The notes under the pieces: generated by a model | What the model was told of the DNA's origin: nothing | What the model saw: only the letters and a program-made list of their open reading frames with translations | The model's database searches: none | Origin: an uncultured Christensenellaceae bacterium | GTDB taxonomy: Bacteria; Bacillota_A; Clostridia; Christensenellales; UBA3700 | DNA: 19,491 nucleotides | NCBI GenBank assembly: GCA_944381335.1 | Contig: CALWKT010000064.1 | Span: 1-19,491, forward strand | Reading direction: 5' to 3' | Made by a program: the position numbers and the translations under genes | In this document: positions 1 through 6,950 of the stretch, piece by piece | Position numbering within the stretch: position 1 is the stretch's first letter | Layout of the letters: each line of letters opens with the position of its first letter

Positions 1-3
1 CTA

Positions 4-18
4 TGTGACAAAGTCACT
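4..18. promoter_or_regulatory. Crp/Fnr-like palindromic operator upstream of thioredoxin
   Basis: The sequence GTGAC-AAA-GTCAC at 5-17 is a perfect inverted repeat with 5-base arms. It fits a TGTGA-N5-TCACt reading, close to the Crp family consensus TGTGA-N6-TCACA but one base shorter in the middle. Its centre (base 11) lies about 41 bases before the start site predicted from the TATAAT at 40-45, which is the classical class II activator position. A Crp/Fnr-family regulator is encoded at 448-1107. The site is seen; regulation by that protein is inferred. Confidence 0.45.
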
Positions 19-45
19 GAAAAAGATTTATTCAAGCCGTATAAT
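17..45 (+). promoter_or_regulatory. Promoter of the thioredoxin gene
   Basis: A perfect -10 box TATAAT lies at 40-45. The hexamer 17 bases upstream, CTGAAA at 17-22, matches the -35 consensus at four of six positions. A weak -35 directly next to a regulator palindrome is the usual layout of an activator-dependent promoter. Confidence 0.55.
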
Positions 46-74
46 GAAACCATCAAATGAATGTGAGGTGCAAT

Positions 75-380
75 ATGGCAGTAATAAACGTAACGAAAGA
101 CAATTTCAACGAGGTGGTACTGAATTCAGACAAGCCCGTTCTTATCGATTTCTGGGCGAGCTGGTGCGGACCGTGCCGTATGCTGAGTCCGGTCGTGGAC
201 GAGATCGCGGAGGAGCGCGACGACATCAGAGTGTGCAAGGTAAACGTGGACGAAGAACGCGAACTTGCCGGTATGTTCGGAGTGTCGAGCATTCCTACGC
301 TTGCGGTCGTCAAGGACGGCAGGGTCGTAAACGGTTCTGTCGGTGTTCGCCCCAAAAGGGATATTCTCAGGATGCTTTGA
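75..380 (+). CDS. trxA: Thioredoxin
   Basis: A 101-residue cytosolic thioredoxin, a general protein disulfide reductase normally recharged by thioredoxin reductase. The classical active site WCGPC is at residues 30-34, and the conserved cis-proline is in the SIPTL segment (P74). The length is normal for a single thioredoxin domain with no signal peptide. The ATG at 75 is preferred over the in-frame ATG at 57 because GAGGTG (65-70) is well placed before it and homologues begin just before the first beta strand. It is transcribed toward the Crp/Fnr-family gene, with a hairpin terminator between them. A Crp-like palindrome sits upstream. No thioredoxin reductase gene is in the window. The identification is very secure. 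Confidence 0.96.
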   Translation: MAVINVTKDNFNEVVLNSDKPVLIDFWASWCGPCRMLSPVVDEIAEERDDIRVCKVNVDEERELAGMFGVSSIPTLAVVKDGRVVNGSVGVRPKRDILRML

Positions 381-389
381 CAATTGATA

Positions 390-432
390 ACGCGCGGCTT
401 ACGGAGACGTTTCCGTGAACCGCGCGTCTTTT
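390..432 (+). terminator. Terminator after thioredoxin
   Basis: A long hairpin runs over 390-427. The outer arms are ACGCGCGG (390-397) and CCGCGCGT (420-427), and the inner arms are ACGGA (401-405) and TCCGT (412-416), joined with one mismatch and one G-T pair. CTTTTC follows. It separates the convergent thioredoxin and regulator genes; the T-run is present only on the plus side. Confidence 0.75.
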
Positions 433-447
433 CAAAGGAAAACGCAT

Positions 448-1107
448 TTACGATTGCGCGAGGGCGGCAAGCTTGTCCGGTGAGGAGAGGGTGACCGTTC
501 CGCGGGACAGGGAGACAAGCCCTTCGTCCGCGAAATATTTGAGCATGCGCGTTACGACTTCGCGGGGGCTCCCCAGGTGATTGCCGATCGTTTCGTGGGT
601 CAACTTCAGGGTGAGGCTGTCTTCCATGGCGGATTCCTGGACTAGGAAAGCGGCAAGGCGCTTGTCAAAGCTCTTCCACATGATCTGCTCGACGAGCCAC
701 ATGACTTCTGAAAATCTTGACGCCATGATCTCATTGGTGAAGTTGGAAAGGGACGCGGAATACTTCATGATCTTCTTGTAGACGTCAGCGGAGACAATTG
801 CGACGACAGAGTCCCTTTCGGCGGACAGTGTGATGTCGAAGCTGATGCTGTTGATCATGCAGGATGCGGAAAACAGGCAGATATCCATGTCCAGAAGGCG
901 GTATAAGGTGATCTCCTTGCCTTCGGGGGAAACGGTGTAAGCGCGGATCTGACCTGAGCGCACCAGTAAAAGCCCTGTGCAGTCGTCTGCGCTTCGGTGC
1001 AGTATTTCGCCTTTAGAGAAAGTGCGCTCGATCGCGGCGGCATTCAGCGCGTTGCGGTCGCTTTCTTCGAGGTTGTTCCATATGGGGAAAAATCCGGAAA
1101 TATCCAT
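448..1107 (-). CDS. Crp/Fnr-family transcriptional regulator
   Basis: A 219-residue cytosolic regulator. Residues about 8-115 form a cyclic-nucleotide-binding-type beta barrel, recognisable from the segments FSKGEILHR and LLLVRSGQIRAYTVSPEGKE. A dimerisation helix follows, then a winged helix-turn-helix at about 168-208 with the family signature LTHETIGNHLGSPREVVTRML. I chose the ATG at 1107 because AAGGAG lies 7 bases before it; starts further upstream have poor ribosome-binding sites. Cysteines at 43, 77 and 83 include the pair in CLFSASC, as I recall from related Clostridia proteins, so redox sensing is possible. There is no N-terminal Fnr-type cysteine cluster. Its neighbours are thioredoxin and rubrerythrin genes, which suggests control of oxidative defence; that is inferred. 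Confidence 0.9.
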   Translation of the reverse strand: MDISGFFPIWNNLEESDRNALNAAAIERTFSKGEILHRSADDCTGLLLVRSGQIRAYTVSPEGKEITLYRLLDMDICLFSASCMINSISFDITLSAERDSVVAIVSADVYKKIMKYSASLSNFTNEIMASRFSEVMWLVEQIMWKSFDKRLAAFLVQESAMEDSLTLKLTHETIGNHLGSPREVVTRMLKYFADEGLVSLSRGTVTLSSPDKLAALAQS

Positions 1108-1126
1108 AGCCATGCTCCTTTTTGAT

Positions 1127-1155
1127 ATTATAACATATATTTGGAGCAATGACAC
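1127..1155 (-). promoter_or_regulatory. Promoter of the Crp/Fnr-family gene
   Basis: On the minus strand TATAAT is at 1132-1127 and GTGTCA (four of six -35 matches) at 1155-1150, with a 17-base spacer. The start site would fall about 13 bases before the chosen ATG, just ahead of AAGGAG. Confidence 0.55.
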
Positions 1156-1211
1156 AATTTTACGACTTGTCTTGCGAAGGGGAAAAGGGGTGCGGCTATA
1201 AAAAAACGGTC

Positions 1212-1240
1212 TTCAAAAAAGACAAAATAAATGCTATAAT
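1212..1240 (+). promoter_or_regulatory. Promoter of the rubredoxin/rubrerythrin operon
   Basis: TTCAAA at 1212-1217 and TATAAT at 1235-1240 are separated by 17 bases, with an extended -10 TG at 1232-1233. The start site would be near 1247, immediately before the strong ribosome-binding site AAAGGAGG (1247-1254), so the leader is very short. Confidence 0.7.
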
Positions 1241-1260
1241 CAAATTAAAGGAGGTTGCCG

Positions 1261-1875
1261 ATGAAAGAATACGTTTGCACTGTATGCGGTTACGTTCACA
1301 AGGGCGAGTTGCCGGACGACTTCAGATGCCCGGTCTGCGGAGCGGGAAAAGAGGCTTTCAGAGAGGTGACGAAGGACGTTTCCGCGCAAATCAAAACTCC
1401 GTCAGAGAAGGCGGACAAGGAGCTTTCCGCGATCGAAATGAGCGTGATATGCTCAAATCTTGCCAGAGGTTGCGAAAAGCAGTATATGGAAAAAGAACGC
1501 GAAAAATTTGCCGAGCTGGCAGGATTTTTTGCTAAAGAAGCGAAAAAAGAAAGCGTGCACGGCGGTTTAAAAGAGATCGGCGCGCTCATTTCAAAGGATA
1601 TAGACGAATTGTTCCCGTTCGCTAACGAGACTGCAAAAGCGGCGTCCGACAGAGGCGCGTTGAGAAGCCTGACCTGGAGCGAAAAGGTCACGAGCATGCT
1701 GAAGTATATACTGTCCAGGTACGAAAAAGAAGGGGAGAAGATGCTTGAACATACCGGCGTTTATATGTGCGGCGTGTGCGGATTCGTATACGTCGGCGAC
1801 AAGGCTCCCGATCTGTGCCCGGTGTGCAAGGTTCCTTCTTGGAAATTCGAAAAACTCGAAAGGAGGGCGCAATAA
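1261..1875 (+). CDS. Double-rubredoxin protein with a central helical domain
   Basis: A 204-residue cytosolic iron protein, probably an electron carrier in oxygen or peroxide detoxification. Residues 1-35 are a short rubredoxin-type domain with the Fe(Cys)4 ligands C6, C9, C23 and C26. Residues about 50-165 are mostly alpha-helical. Residues 168-200 are a second rubredoxin-like domain with C170, C173, C186 and C189. The middle occupies the place of a rubrerythrin bundle but lacks the paired ExxH diiron motifs, so I do not expect a diiron centre. The ATG at 1261 follows an ideal AAAGGAGG; the TTG at 1255 is not needed. The stop overlaps the next ATG by one base (TAATG), so the pair is translationally coupled. 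The exact role is unknown. Confidence 0.8.
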   Translation: MKEYVCTVCGYVHKGELPDDFRCPVCGAGKEAFREVTKDVSAQIKTPSEKADKELSAIEMSVICSNLARGCEKQYMEKEREKFAELAGFFAKEAKKESVHGGLKEIGALISKDIDELFPFANETAKAASDRGALRSLTWSEKVTSMLKYILSRYEKEGEKMLEHTGVYMCGVCGFVYVGDKAPDLCPVCKVPSWKFEKLERRAQ

Positions 1876-3029
1876 TGGCTGACAAATTCGCTGTGAGAAA
1901 TCTGAGACTTTGCACGAAAGACTGCCTGTGTCTGTACGTATGCCCGACCGGAGCGACGGATACGGAAAACAGTGTGATAGACGTGAAAAAGTGCATCGGC
2001 TGCGGCGCATGTGCGGACGCATGTCCTTCCGGCGCGATATCCATGGTGCCGTACGAATATCCGCCTCAGCAGAAGAAGAACGAAGAAGTCGTGAACGCGC
2101 GCAGACTGCTTGTGAAAGACAAGGCAAAAGCCGAACTCATCGCCGCGCAGCTTCCGGACGTGCTTGCGGTGGCGGTGGAAAGATCGTCAAGACTTATGGC
2201 TGAGGACCTTGAAAGAGAGGCAGGCTACATGATCCCGCAGAGTCTGAACGCCAAAAAATTTCTGGAAAGCATAAGGAGCTATCCCGGCGTGCCGGTCGAA
2301 GCGGTGGACGGATTGCTCAAAAGTATAAAATTCAACGAAAAAGAAGACGAAAAGGAGAAAAAGAATATGGAAAAATGGAGATGCACCGTATGCGGTTACA
2401 TACACGAAGGACCTTTGCCGGCAGATTTCAAGTGCCCGATATGCAAGGCTCCCGCGAGCAAATTCGTAAAGATAGAGGACGTGGCGCCCGCCAAAAATCC
2501 CTATGCGGGAACTAAGACAGAAAAGAATCTGCAAGAAGCGTTCGCAGGGGAGTCCCAGGCGCGCAACAAATACACTTTCTTCGCCGCTGTCGCTCAGCAG
2601 GCGGGATTCGAGCAGATCGCCGCGCTTTTCCTTCAGACGGCGGACAACGAGAAAGAGCATGCTAAACTCTGGTTCAAGGCCCTCGGAGAGATAGGCAATA
2701 CTGCGGAAAACCTGCTCCACGCGGCTGAAGGCGAAAGCTACGAGTGGACTGAGATGTATGCGCGTATGGCGAAAGAGGCGGACGAGGAAGGCTTCCACGA
2801 ACTTGCGGAGCAGTTCCGTGGAGTCGCGGCGGTCGAAAAGAGGCACGAGGAGAGATACCGCGCGCTTCTCAGAAACGTGGAGACGAAAAAGGTTTTCGAA
2901 AAGAGCGGCGTCACGCTGTGGGAGTGCCGCAACTGCGGTCACGTCACTGCGTCCGAAAAGGCGCCCGACGTCTGCCCGGTCTGCAAATATCCGCAAGCGT
3001 TCTTTGAAGTAAACAAGGAAAATTACTGA
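1875..3029 (+). CDS. Ferredoxin-rubrerythrin fusion protein
   Basis: A 384-residue protein. Residues 1-60 are a 2[4Fe-4S] ferredoxin: cluster 2 is canonical (C40, C43, C46, C50-P), while cluster 1 has unusual spacing (C13, C17, C19, C23-P). Residues 60-160 are a poorly conserved linker. From M165 a complete rubrerythrin follows: an N-terminal rubredoxin-like knuckle (C170, C173, C187, C190), the diiron four-helix domain with [21 protein letters not shown] and EKRHEERY, and a C-terminal rubredoxin (C351, C354, C367, C370). Rubrerythrins reduce hydrogen peroxide; the fused ferredoxin could feed them electrons. The start at 1875 uses GGAGGG and is coupled to the upstream stop. No stop separates the two halves, although M165 has its own ribosome-binding site. 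Confidence 0.88.
   Translation: MADKFAVRNLRLCTKDCLCLYVCPTGATDTENSVIDVKKCIGCGACADACPSGAISMVPYEYPPQQKKNEEVVNARRLLVKDKAKAELIAAQLPDVLAVAVERSSRLMAEDLEREAGYMIPQSLNAKKFLESIRSYPGVPVEAVDGLLKSIKFNEKEDEKEKKNMEKWRCTVCGYIHEGPLPADFKCPICKAPASKFVKIEDVAPAKNPYAGTKTEKNLQEAFAGESQARNKYTFFAAVAQQAGFEQIAALFLQTADNEKEHAKLWFKALGEIGNTAENLLHAAEGESYEWTEMYARMAKEADEEGFHELAEQFRGVAAVEKRHEERYRALLRNVETKKVFEKSGVTLWECRNCGHVTASEKAPDVCPVCKYPQAFFEVNKENY
2351..2369 (+). promoter_or_regulatory. Internal ribosome-binding site and start for standalone rubrerythrin
   Basis: AAAGGAG at 2351-2357 lies 9 bases before an in-frame ATG at 2367, exactly where a normal rubrerythrin begins ([10 protein letters not shown]). Initiation here would give a 220-residue rubrerythrin alongside the 384-residue fusion. 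The site is seen; its use is inferred. Confidence 0.55.
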
Positions 3030-3054
3030 TATCCGTTCTCTCTGAACGCAGGCA

Positions 3055-3077
3055 AGCGCCCCTCGGGGCGCTTTTTG
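3055..3077 (+). terminator. Terminator of the rubrerythrin operon
   Basis: The arms AGCGCCC and GGGCGCT (3055-3072) form a GC-rich stem with a tight CTCG loop, followed by five T (3072-3076). Confidence 0.9.
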
Positions 3078-3128
3078 TAATTGGTGAATATACGTTCAGG
3101 TGCTACACACAAGTAAAAAACGACGGTA

Positions 3129-3157
3129 TTGACATAATCCCGGCAATGAGTTATATT
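3129..3157 (+). promoter_or_regulatory. Promoter of the lipoprotein gene
   Basis: TTGACA at 3129-3134 and TATATT at 3152-3157 are separated by 17 bases, a near-consensus sigma-A promoter. The inferred leader is about 18 bases. Confidence 0.8.
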
Positions 3158-3181
3158 AAAGGTACAAAAGGGGTGAAAACA

Positions 3182-4006
3182 ATGAAAAGAAAGATTTTTT
3201 TATCAATTACAGCCGCATTGCTGGCGCTCGTTCTCTGCGTTGCGTTCACTGCGTGTACGATGACTGAAAAAGATCCCTCCAAGATCGACGAAAAAGCCGA
3301 ACTTACCGGCGCCGGGATCCTTGCGGAAAACGGGACGTGGTACGACCTGTCGCTCGACAAGGCTGAAAAGCTTTTCAGCATGGTAAAAAACCTGGGAGAA
3401 CTGAACGGCGAAGCCCTTGACGTCGCGATAAGCGGAAGTTCGACGATAAAAACGACATACGATTATTCTTTTAAACTCGCTTATCAGAGCGGCAATTTCT
3501 TTGTGCGCAAAAAAAGCGAGTTCACATATAACGTCGGTGAACGTTTCGTGCGCACATATACAGACGGAAAGGTAAACGAAAGATACAATGAAGACAAGCT
3601 CGTGGTAAAAAGAGCGGTGTCGAAGGATACGGCGACGCTCAGCAAAGAACAGCTTGCTTTGGTGCAGGAGATCTTTGAGTCCATGAATGCCGAAATCATG
3701 AGCAACGCGTTCGAAAAGGTGGCGTCAGACGCGCGCGCCGCAGGCTACTCCGTCGAGGAAATAGCAAAAGATACGCTTGCAGACAAGCTGATCGACATCC
3801 TCGGATCTTCACCTCTCTACGCCGACGAAAATCTGCTGAAGGGCTATACGATCGTGACCGGAGACGGGGAAAATCATATTTTCCTGTGCGCGTCCTTGGA
3901 GTGGGCTGAGGAACTCGACAGCTGGAGAGATACGGACAGGGTAGGCAGAGTGTTCTATATAGCCGGGAGTTACGCCGATACGATAAAAACCACGCTCACG
4001 GAGTGA
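3182..4006 (+). CDS. Putative secreted lipoprotein of unknown function
   Basis: A 274-residue protein with a typical lipoprotein signal: basic start MKRK, hydrophobic core and lipobox FTAC with the lipidated cysteine at residue 25. It should be anchored to the outer face of the cytoplasmic membrane. The mature part has many charged and tyrosine residues, beta-strand-like stretches near 85-140 and helical ones near 150-200; I recognise no domain. The ATG at 3182 follows a GGGGTG ribosome-binding site at 3170-3175. It has its own strong promoter and terminator, so it is a single-gene unit. Its position before the sporulation cluster does not by itself suggest a role. Confidence 0.8.
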   Translation: MKRKIFLSITAALLALVLCVAFTACTMTEKDPSKIDEKAELTGAGILAENGTWYDLSLDKAEKLFSMVKNLGELNGEALDVAISGSSTIKTTYDYSFKLAYQSGNFFVRKKSEFTYNVGERFVRTYTDGKVNERYNEDKLVVKRAVSKDTATLSKEQLALVQEIFESMNAEIMSNAFEKVASDARAAGYSVEEIAKDTLADKLIDILGSSPLYADENLLKGYTIVTGDGENHIFLCASLEWAEELDSWRDTDRVGRVFYIAGSYADTIKTTLTE

Positions 4007-4030
4007 TGCGAGAAAAGAAAGTATATTCGT

Positions 4031-4058
4031 GACGGGAGCGACGCTCCCGTCTTTTTTT
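4031..4058 (+). terminator. Terminator after the lipoprotein gene
   Basis: A perfect 9-base stem, GACGGGAGC (4031-4039) and GCTCCCGTC (4043-4051), has a GAC loop and is followed by seven T. Confidence 0.93.
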
Positions 4059-4173
4059 ATGAAACCTTTTCTTAAGCAAAGCGAGAGGAGTAATTTTTTG
4101 CAGAGAGCAATGTCTGTACTTGTCCGGAATAAAACGCGCAAACCTGTCAATAATCCTGTGCGGAGGACAGAGT

Positions 4174-4713
4174 ATGAAAAAAGTGTTCGTTATCATTGCG
4201 GCGCTCGCCGTGCTTCTTATCGCGATAAACGTCGCTTCCGCAGTCAAAGGGGAGGGATCTTCAGACGTCAACGCGGATTATCTGAGGATACATATCAGGG
4301 CAAACAGCAATTCCGAGATTGACCAGAACGTGAAATACCAGGTAAAAGCGGCGGTGGTCGAAGCCCTGACGCCCGAACTTGCAGAAGTTTCGTCAAAGGA
4401 CGAAGCCATGAAGATCATTTCAGAAAATCTGAGTCTTATAGACGAGGTGAGCGAAAGGGTGCTTCGTGAAAACGGGTTGAATTACGGAGCGAAAGCAAGG
4501 CTGTGCCGGGAAGATTTTCCTTCGAGAACGTACGGAGCGCTCACTTTGTCTAGCGGCGTATACGACGCTTTGATCGTGGATCTCGGTAGCGGCGAGGGCG
4601 ACAACTGGTGGTGCGTCGTGTTTCCTCCGCTTTGTTTCGTAGCGGACGGCGAAGGGGAAAAGGTTACATACAAATCGCTTTTCGCCGAATGGTTCAAAAA
4701 ACTTTTCGGCTGA
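4174..4713 (+). CDS. spoIIR: Stage II sporulation protein R
   Basis: A 179-residue secreted or membrane-anchored signalling protein. In Bacillus SpoIIR is made in the forespore and triggers SpoIIGA to process pro-sigma-E in the mother cell. Residues 4-24 are a hydrophobic signal or anchor. The family core follows: LRIHIRANSNSEIDQ near 37-52, a segment SRTYGALTLSSGVYDALIV, and the signature NWWCVVFPPLCFV near 146-158. The length is close to normal. The ATG at 4174 has GGAGGA (4162-4167) at good spacing. It is first in a tight operon with sleB and ypeB (11- and 10-base gaps). Sigma-F control is expected from the family, but I could not identify a convincing sigma-F promoter in 4060-4173. Confidence 0.95.
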   Translation: MKKVFVIIAALAVLLIAINVASAVKGEGSSDVNADYLRIHIRANSNSEIDQNVKYQVKAAVVEALTPELAEVSSKDEAMKIISENLSLIDEVSERVLRENGLNYGAKARLCREDFPSRTYGALTLSSGVYDALIVDLGSGEGDNWWCVVFPPLCFVADGEGEKVTYKSLFAEWFKKLFG

Positions 4714-4724
4714 CCCGGAGAGAT

Positions 4725-5423
4725 ATGAAAAAGAAGATATTATTGAGAACAGTATGCGCCGTGCTGATAATAGCGGCGATGGCTGTGCCGTTTATCGCCT
4801 TCGGCGGCGGCGACGCGTCCGAAGCGGAAGAAAGCGCGGTGCTGAAAGTCGGCTCAAGCGGATCGCAGGTCAAGACTTTGCAGACAAAGCTGAACAACTG
4901 GGGGTATGACGCGGGAACGGTGGACGGGATTTTCGGCTCGAAAACTCAGGCGGCAGTTAAACGCTTTCAGCAGAAGAAAGGACTTGTCGTTGACGGTATA
5001 GTCGGCGCCAAGACTGCGGCGGCGCTCGGAATGACGCTCAGTTCGTCGTCCAGTTCAAACAGCAGTTACTCGTCGCAGGACGTGTATCTGCTTGCAAAAT
5101 GTATACATGCCGAAGCGCGCGGCGAGCCTTATATGGGGCAGGTCGCGGTGGGGGCTGTCGTACTCAACAGAGTGAAGAGCAGCAGTTTCCCCAATACGAT
5201 ATCGGGCGTGATATATCAGCCGTATGCGTTTACGGCAGTTCTTGACGGGCAGATGAATCTCGAACCCAATCAGACCGCTTACAACGCGGCGCGCGACGCC
5301 ATGAACGGATGGGATCCGACCAACGGTTGCATTTATTACTATAATCCGGCGACGGCGACGAGTTCGTGGATATGGTCGCGCAAGGTGATGATCACGATCG
5401 GCAAACACAATTTCGCAATTTGA
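4725..5423 (+). CDS. sleB: Spore cortex-lytic enzyme SleB
   Basis: A 232-residue exported lytic transglycosylase that cleaves muramic-delta-lactam-containing spore cortex during germination. Residues 1-28 are a signal peptide. Residues about 40-102 are a peptidoglycan-binding type 1 domain (VGSSGSQVKTLQ, DGIFGSKTQAAVKRFQ). A serine-rich linker spans 105-117. The SleB/hydrolase_2 catalytic domain runs from about 118 to the end. The motif HAEARGEP carries the catalytic glutamate E130, and the typical end WIWSRKVMITIGKHNFA is present. The ATG at 4725 follows CGGAG (4716-4720) and lies 11 bases after the spoIIR stop. SleB needs YpeB for stability, and ypeB is the next gene. Confidence 0.94.
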   Translation: MKKKILLRTVCAVLIIAAMAVPFIAFGGGDASEAEESAVLKVGSSGSQVKTLQTKLNNWGYDAGTVDGIFGSKTQAAVKRFQQKKGLVVDGIVGAKTAAALGMTLSSSSSSNSSYSSQDVYLLAKCIHAEARGEPYMGQVAVGAVVLNRVKSSSFPNTISGVIYQPYAFTAVLDGQMNLEPNQTAYNAARDAMNGWDPTNGCIYYYNPATATSSWIWSRKVMITIGKHNFAI

Positions 5424-5433
5424 GAGGTATAAA

Positions 5434-6798
5434 ATGACTGAAGAAAACAACGACCGCATGCACAAAAAACTGAGGATCGCGCACTATATCGCGTTTGCGT
5501 TGGTGGCGCTTCTCATCGCGGCTGTGATAACGTTGAGCGTCTTTCTGGGACTTACCGTAAACGGCAGGGATACGCTCGGCAGGCGTGCGGAAAACGCGTA
5601 CGCTTCGGCTTACTACACTCTGACGGACAGTCTTTTGCAGATCGAGACCGATCTCAGCAAGATCAGAGTAGTCAGGACTCCTTCTTTGCAGTCCGAACTT
5701 CTGACTCAGGCGGCGATCGACGCCGAGGTCGCGGAGCAGTGTCTCGCTTCGCTGTCAGTATCGGGCGCGGATATGTCGGGCACGATTAAATTCTGCAATC
5801 AGGTGGGCGACTATTGCCTGTATATCCTCAGGAAACTTGCAAACGACGAAGAGCTTTCCGAAACCGATTATTCGACTCTCGACAAGCTGTACGAAACCAC
5901 CGGGCTTCTGGCGAGAAAACTCAACTCGCTTTCAGAGAGGATATCTGCGGGAGAATACGATTTTTCCGATTTCGGAGAAGCGGACGACGAGTTTTCTCTG
6001 ATAGCTTCAGATATCGCCGACGGCGCGATAGAATACCCGGCATTGATCTACGACGGTCCTTTCAGCGACGGGCTGGACGACCCGTCTCCCGTGGCGCTTG
6101 ACGGCGAGGAGATAACCGCAGAAGAGGGCGTTGAACTGGTCAGGGATTATATGTCCGGTTACGGCGACGTGTCCGTCAGATGCGACGGAGAACTCGGCGG
6201 ATATATCGAGTGTTACGCTTACACTTTTTCGGGCGGCGGAGTCAGCGGCTACGTGTGTCTCAGCAAAATCGGAGGCGCGCTGGTCAGCGCGGACGTAAAC
6301 GATACGGTTTCTCAGCCGCAATACACGAAGGAGCAGGGCGTTGAACTGGCAAGACAGTATTGCGAAAAGATAGGGCTTGAGGGCATGTCCGCAGTCTGGG
6401 CGTGCGTGACGGACAGCGAACTCTACGTCAACCTGTGTTACGAACTGGACGGCGTGATCTTTTACCCGGATATGGTGAAGGTGAAGATCTCTCTGGAAAG
6501 CGGCAACGTGACCGGCTTTGAAGGAAGGGAATATATCTTCAATCATTGTGAGAGAGATACGGATTACGTCGTGAACGTGACTGAGGAAGAGGCGCTTGCC
6601 GCAAGCTACGGCGAGATGACCGTCGAGAGCGTCAGACTTGCGGTGATACCGCTTGACGCGGGCGGCGAAAAGCTGACTTACGAAGTATACGGCACGATAG
6701 ACGGCTACGGATTTTTCGTCTACGTCGACGCCGCGACCGGCAAGGACGTAAGAGTACTCCAGGTAATAGACAGCGACGAGGGAGAACTTCTGATGTGA
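5434..6798 (+). CDS. ypeB: Germination protein YpeB
   Basis: A 454-residue membrane-anchored protein, almost the same length as Bacillus subtilis YpeB. In Bacillus it partners SleB in the spore inner membrane, and each protein protects the other from degradation. After a short charged N-terminus, residues about 16-40 form one transmembrane helix. The region 45-200 is mainly helical. Three PepSY-like modules follow from about 220 to 445; the starts EEITAEEGVELVRDYM and QYTKEQGVELARQYC show an internal repeat. The start has GAGAGG (5422-5427) and is 10 bases after the sleB stop, so co-translation is likely. A strong terminator closes the operon. Confidence 0.93.
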   Translation: MTEENNDRMHKKLRIAHYIAFALVALLIAAVITLSVFLGLTVNGRDTLGRRAENAYASAYYTLTDSLLQIETDLSKIRVVRTPSLQSELLTQAAIDAEVAEQCLASLSVSGADMSGTIKFCNQVGDYCLYILRKLANDEELSETDYSTLDKLYETTGLLARKLNSLSERISAGEYDFSDFGEADDEFSLIASDIADGAIEYPALIYDGPFSDGLDDPSPVALDGEEITAEEGVELVRDYMSGYGDVSVRCDGELGGYIECYAYTFSGGGVSGYVCLSKIGGALVSADVNDTVSQPQYTKEQGVELARQYCEKIGLEGMSAVWACVTDSELYVNLCYELDGVIFYPDMVKVKISLESGNVTGFEGREYIFNHCERDTDYVVNVTEEEALAASYGEMTVESVRLAVIPLDAGGEKLTYEVYGTIDGYGFFVYVDAATGKDVRVLQVIDSDEGELLM

Positions 6799-6808
6799 CT
6801 GTTTTTCA

Positions 6809-6835
6809 AGCCTGCGCAAAAAGCGCGGGCTTTTT
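6809..6835 (+). terminator. Terminator of the spoIIR-sleB-ypeB operon
   Basis: Stem arms AGCCTGCGC (6809-6817) and GCGCGGGCT (6823-6831) pair over nine positions with one G-T, with an AAAAA loop and a T-run to 6835. Confidence 0.93.
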
Positions 6836-6898
6836 CTTTTTGTGTAAAATACGCGTCCGATGCGGTCAAAAGCGGCAAACAATCAAAAAACAGCCGTC

Positions 6899-6927
6899 TT
6901 GAAATGCTTTCTTCTTTGTGGTATAAT
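6899..6927 (+). promoter_or_regulatory. Promoter of the possible TIR-like gene
   Basis: TTGAAA at 6899-6904 and TATAAT at 6922-6927 with a 17-base spacer, followed by a strong ribosome-binding site GGAGGAG (6938-6944). Confidence 0.82.
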
Positions 6928-6950
6928 GGTAAAAAACGGAGGAGACGGGT

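Noticed and set aside
5..418. Plus-strand ORF of 137 codons over the thioredoxin gene
   Set aside because: It overlaps thioredoxin in another frame, is rich in arginine from the alternate frame, and has no ribosome-binding site.
1591..2127. Minus-strand ORF of 178 codons across the junction of the two iron-protein genes
   Set aside because: It lies opposite two well-supported genes and shows no domain.
2187..2996. Minus-strand ORF of 269 codons
   Set aside because: It is antisense to the rubrerythrin coding region, whose motifs are unambiguous; low-complexity Phe/Arg/Leu content marks it as a shadow frame.
4060..4173. Sigma-F promoter for spoIIR
   Set aside because: I looked for GTATA-like and GG-N2-A-N-AAT-like boxes at 15-16 base spacing and found no pair good enough to report.
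6007..6882. Minus-strand ORF of 291 codons
   Set aside because: Antisense to ypeB and running through the ypeB terminator; no promoter or ribosome-binding site.
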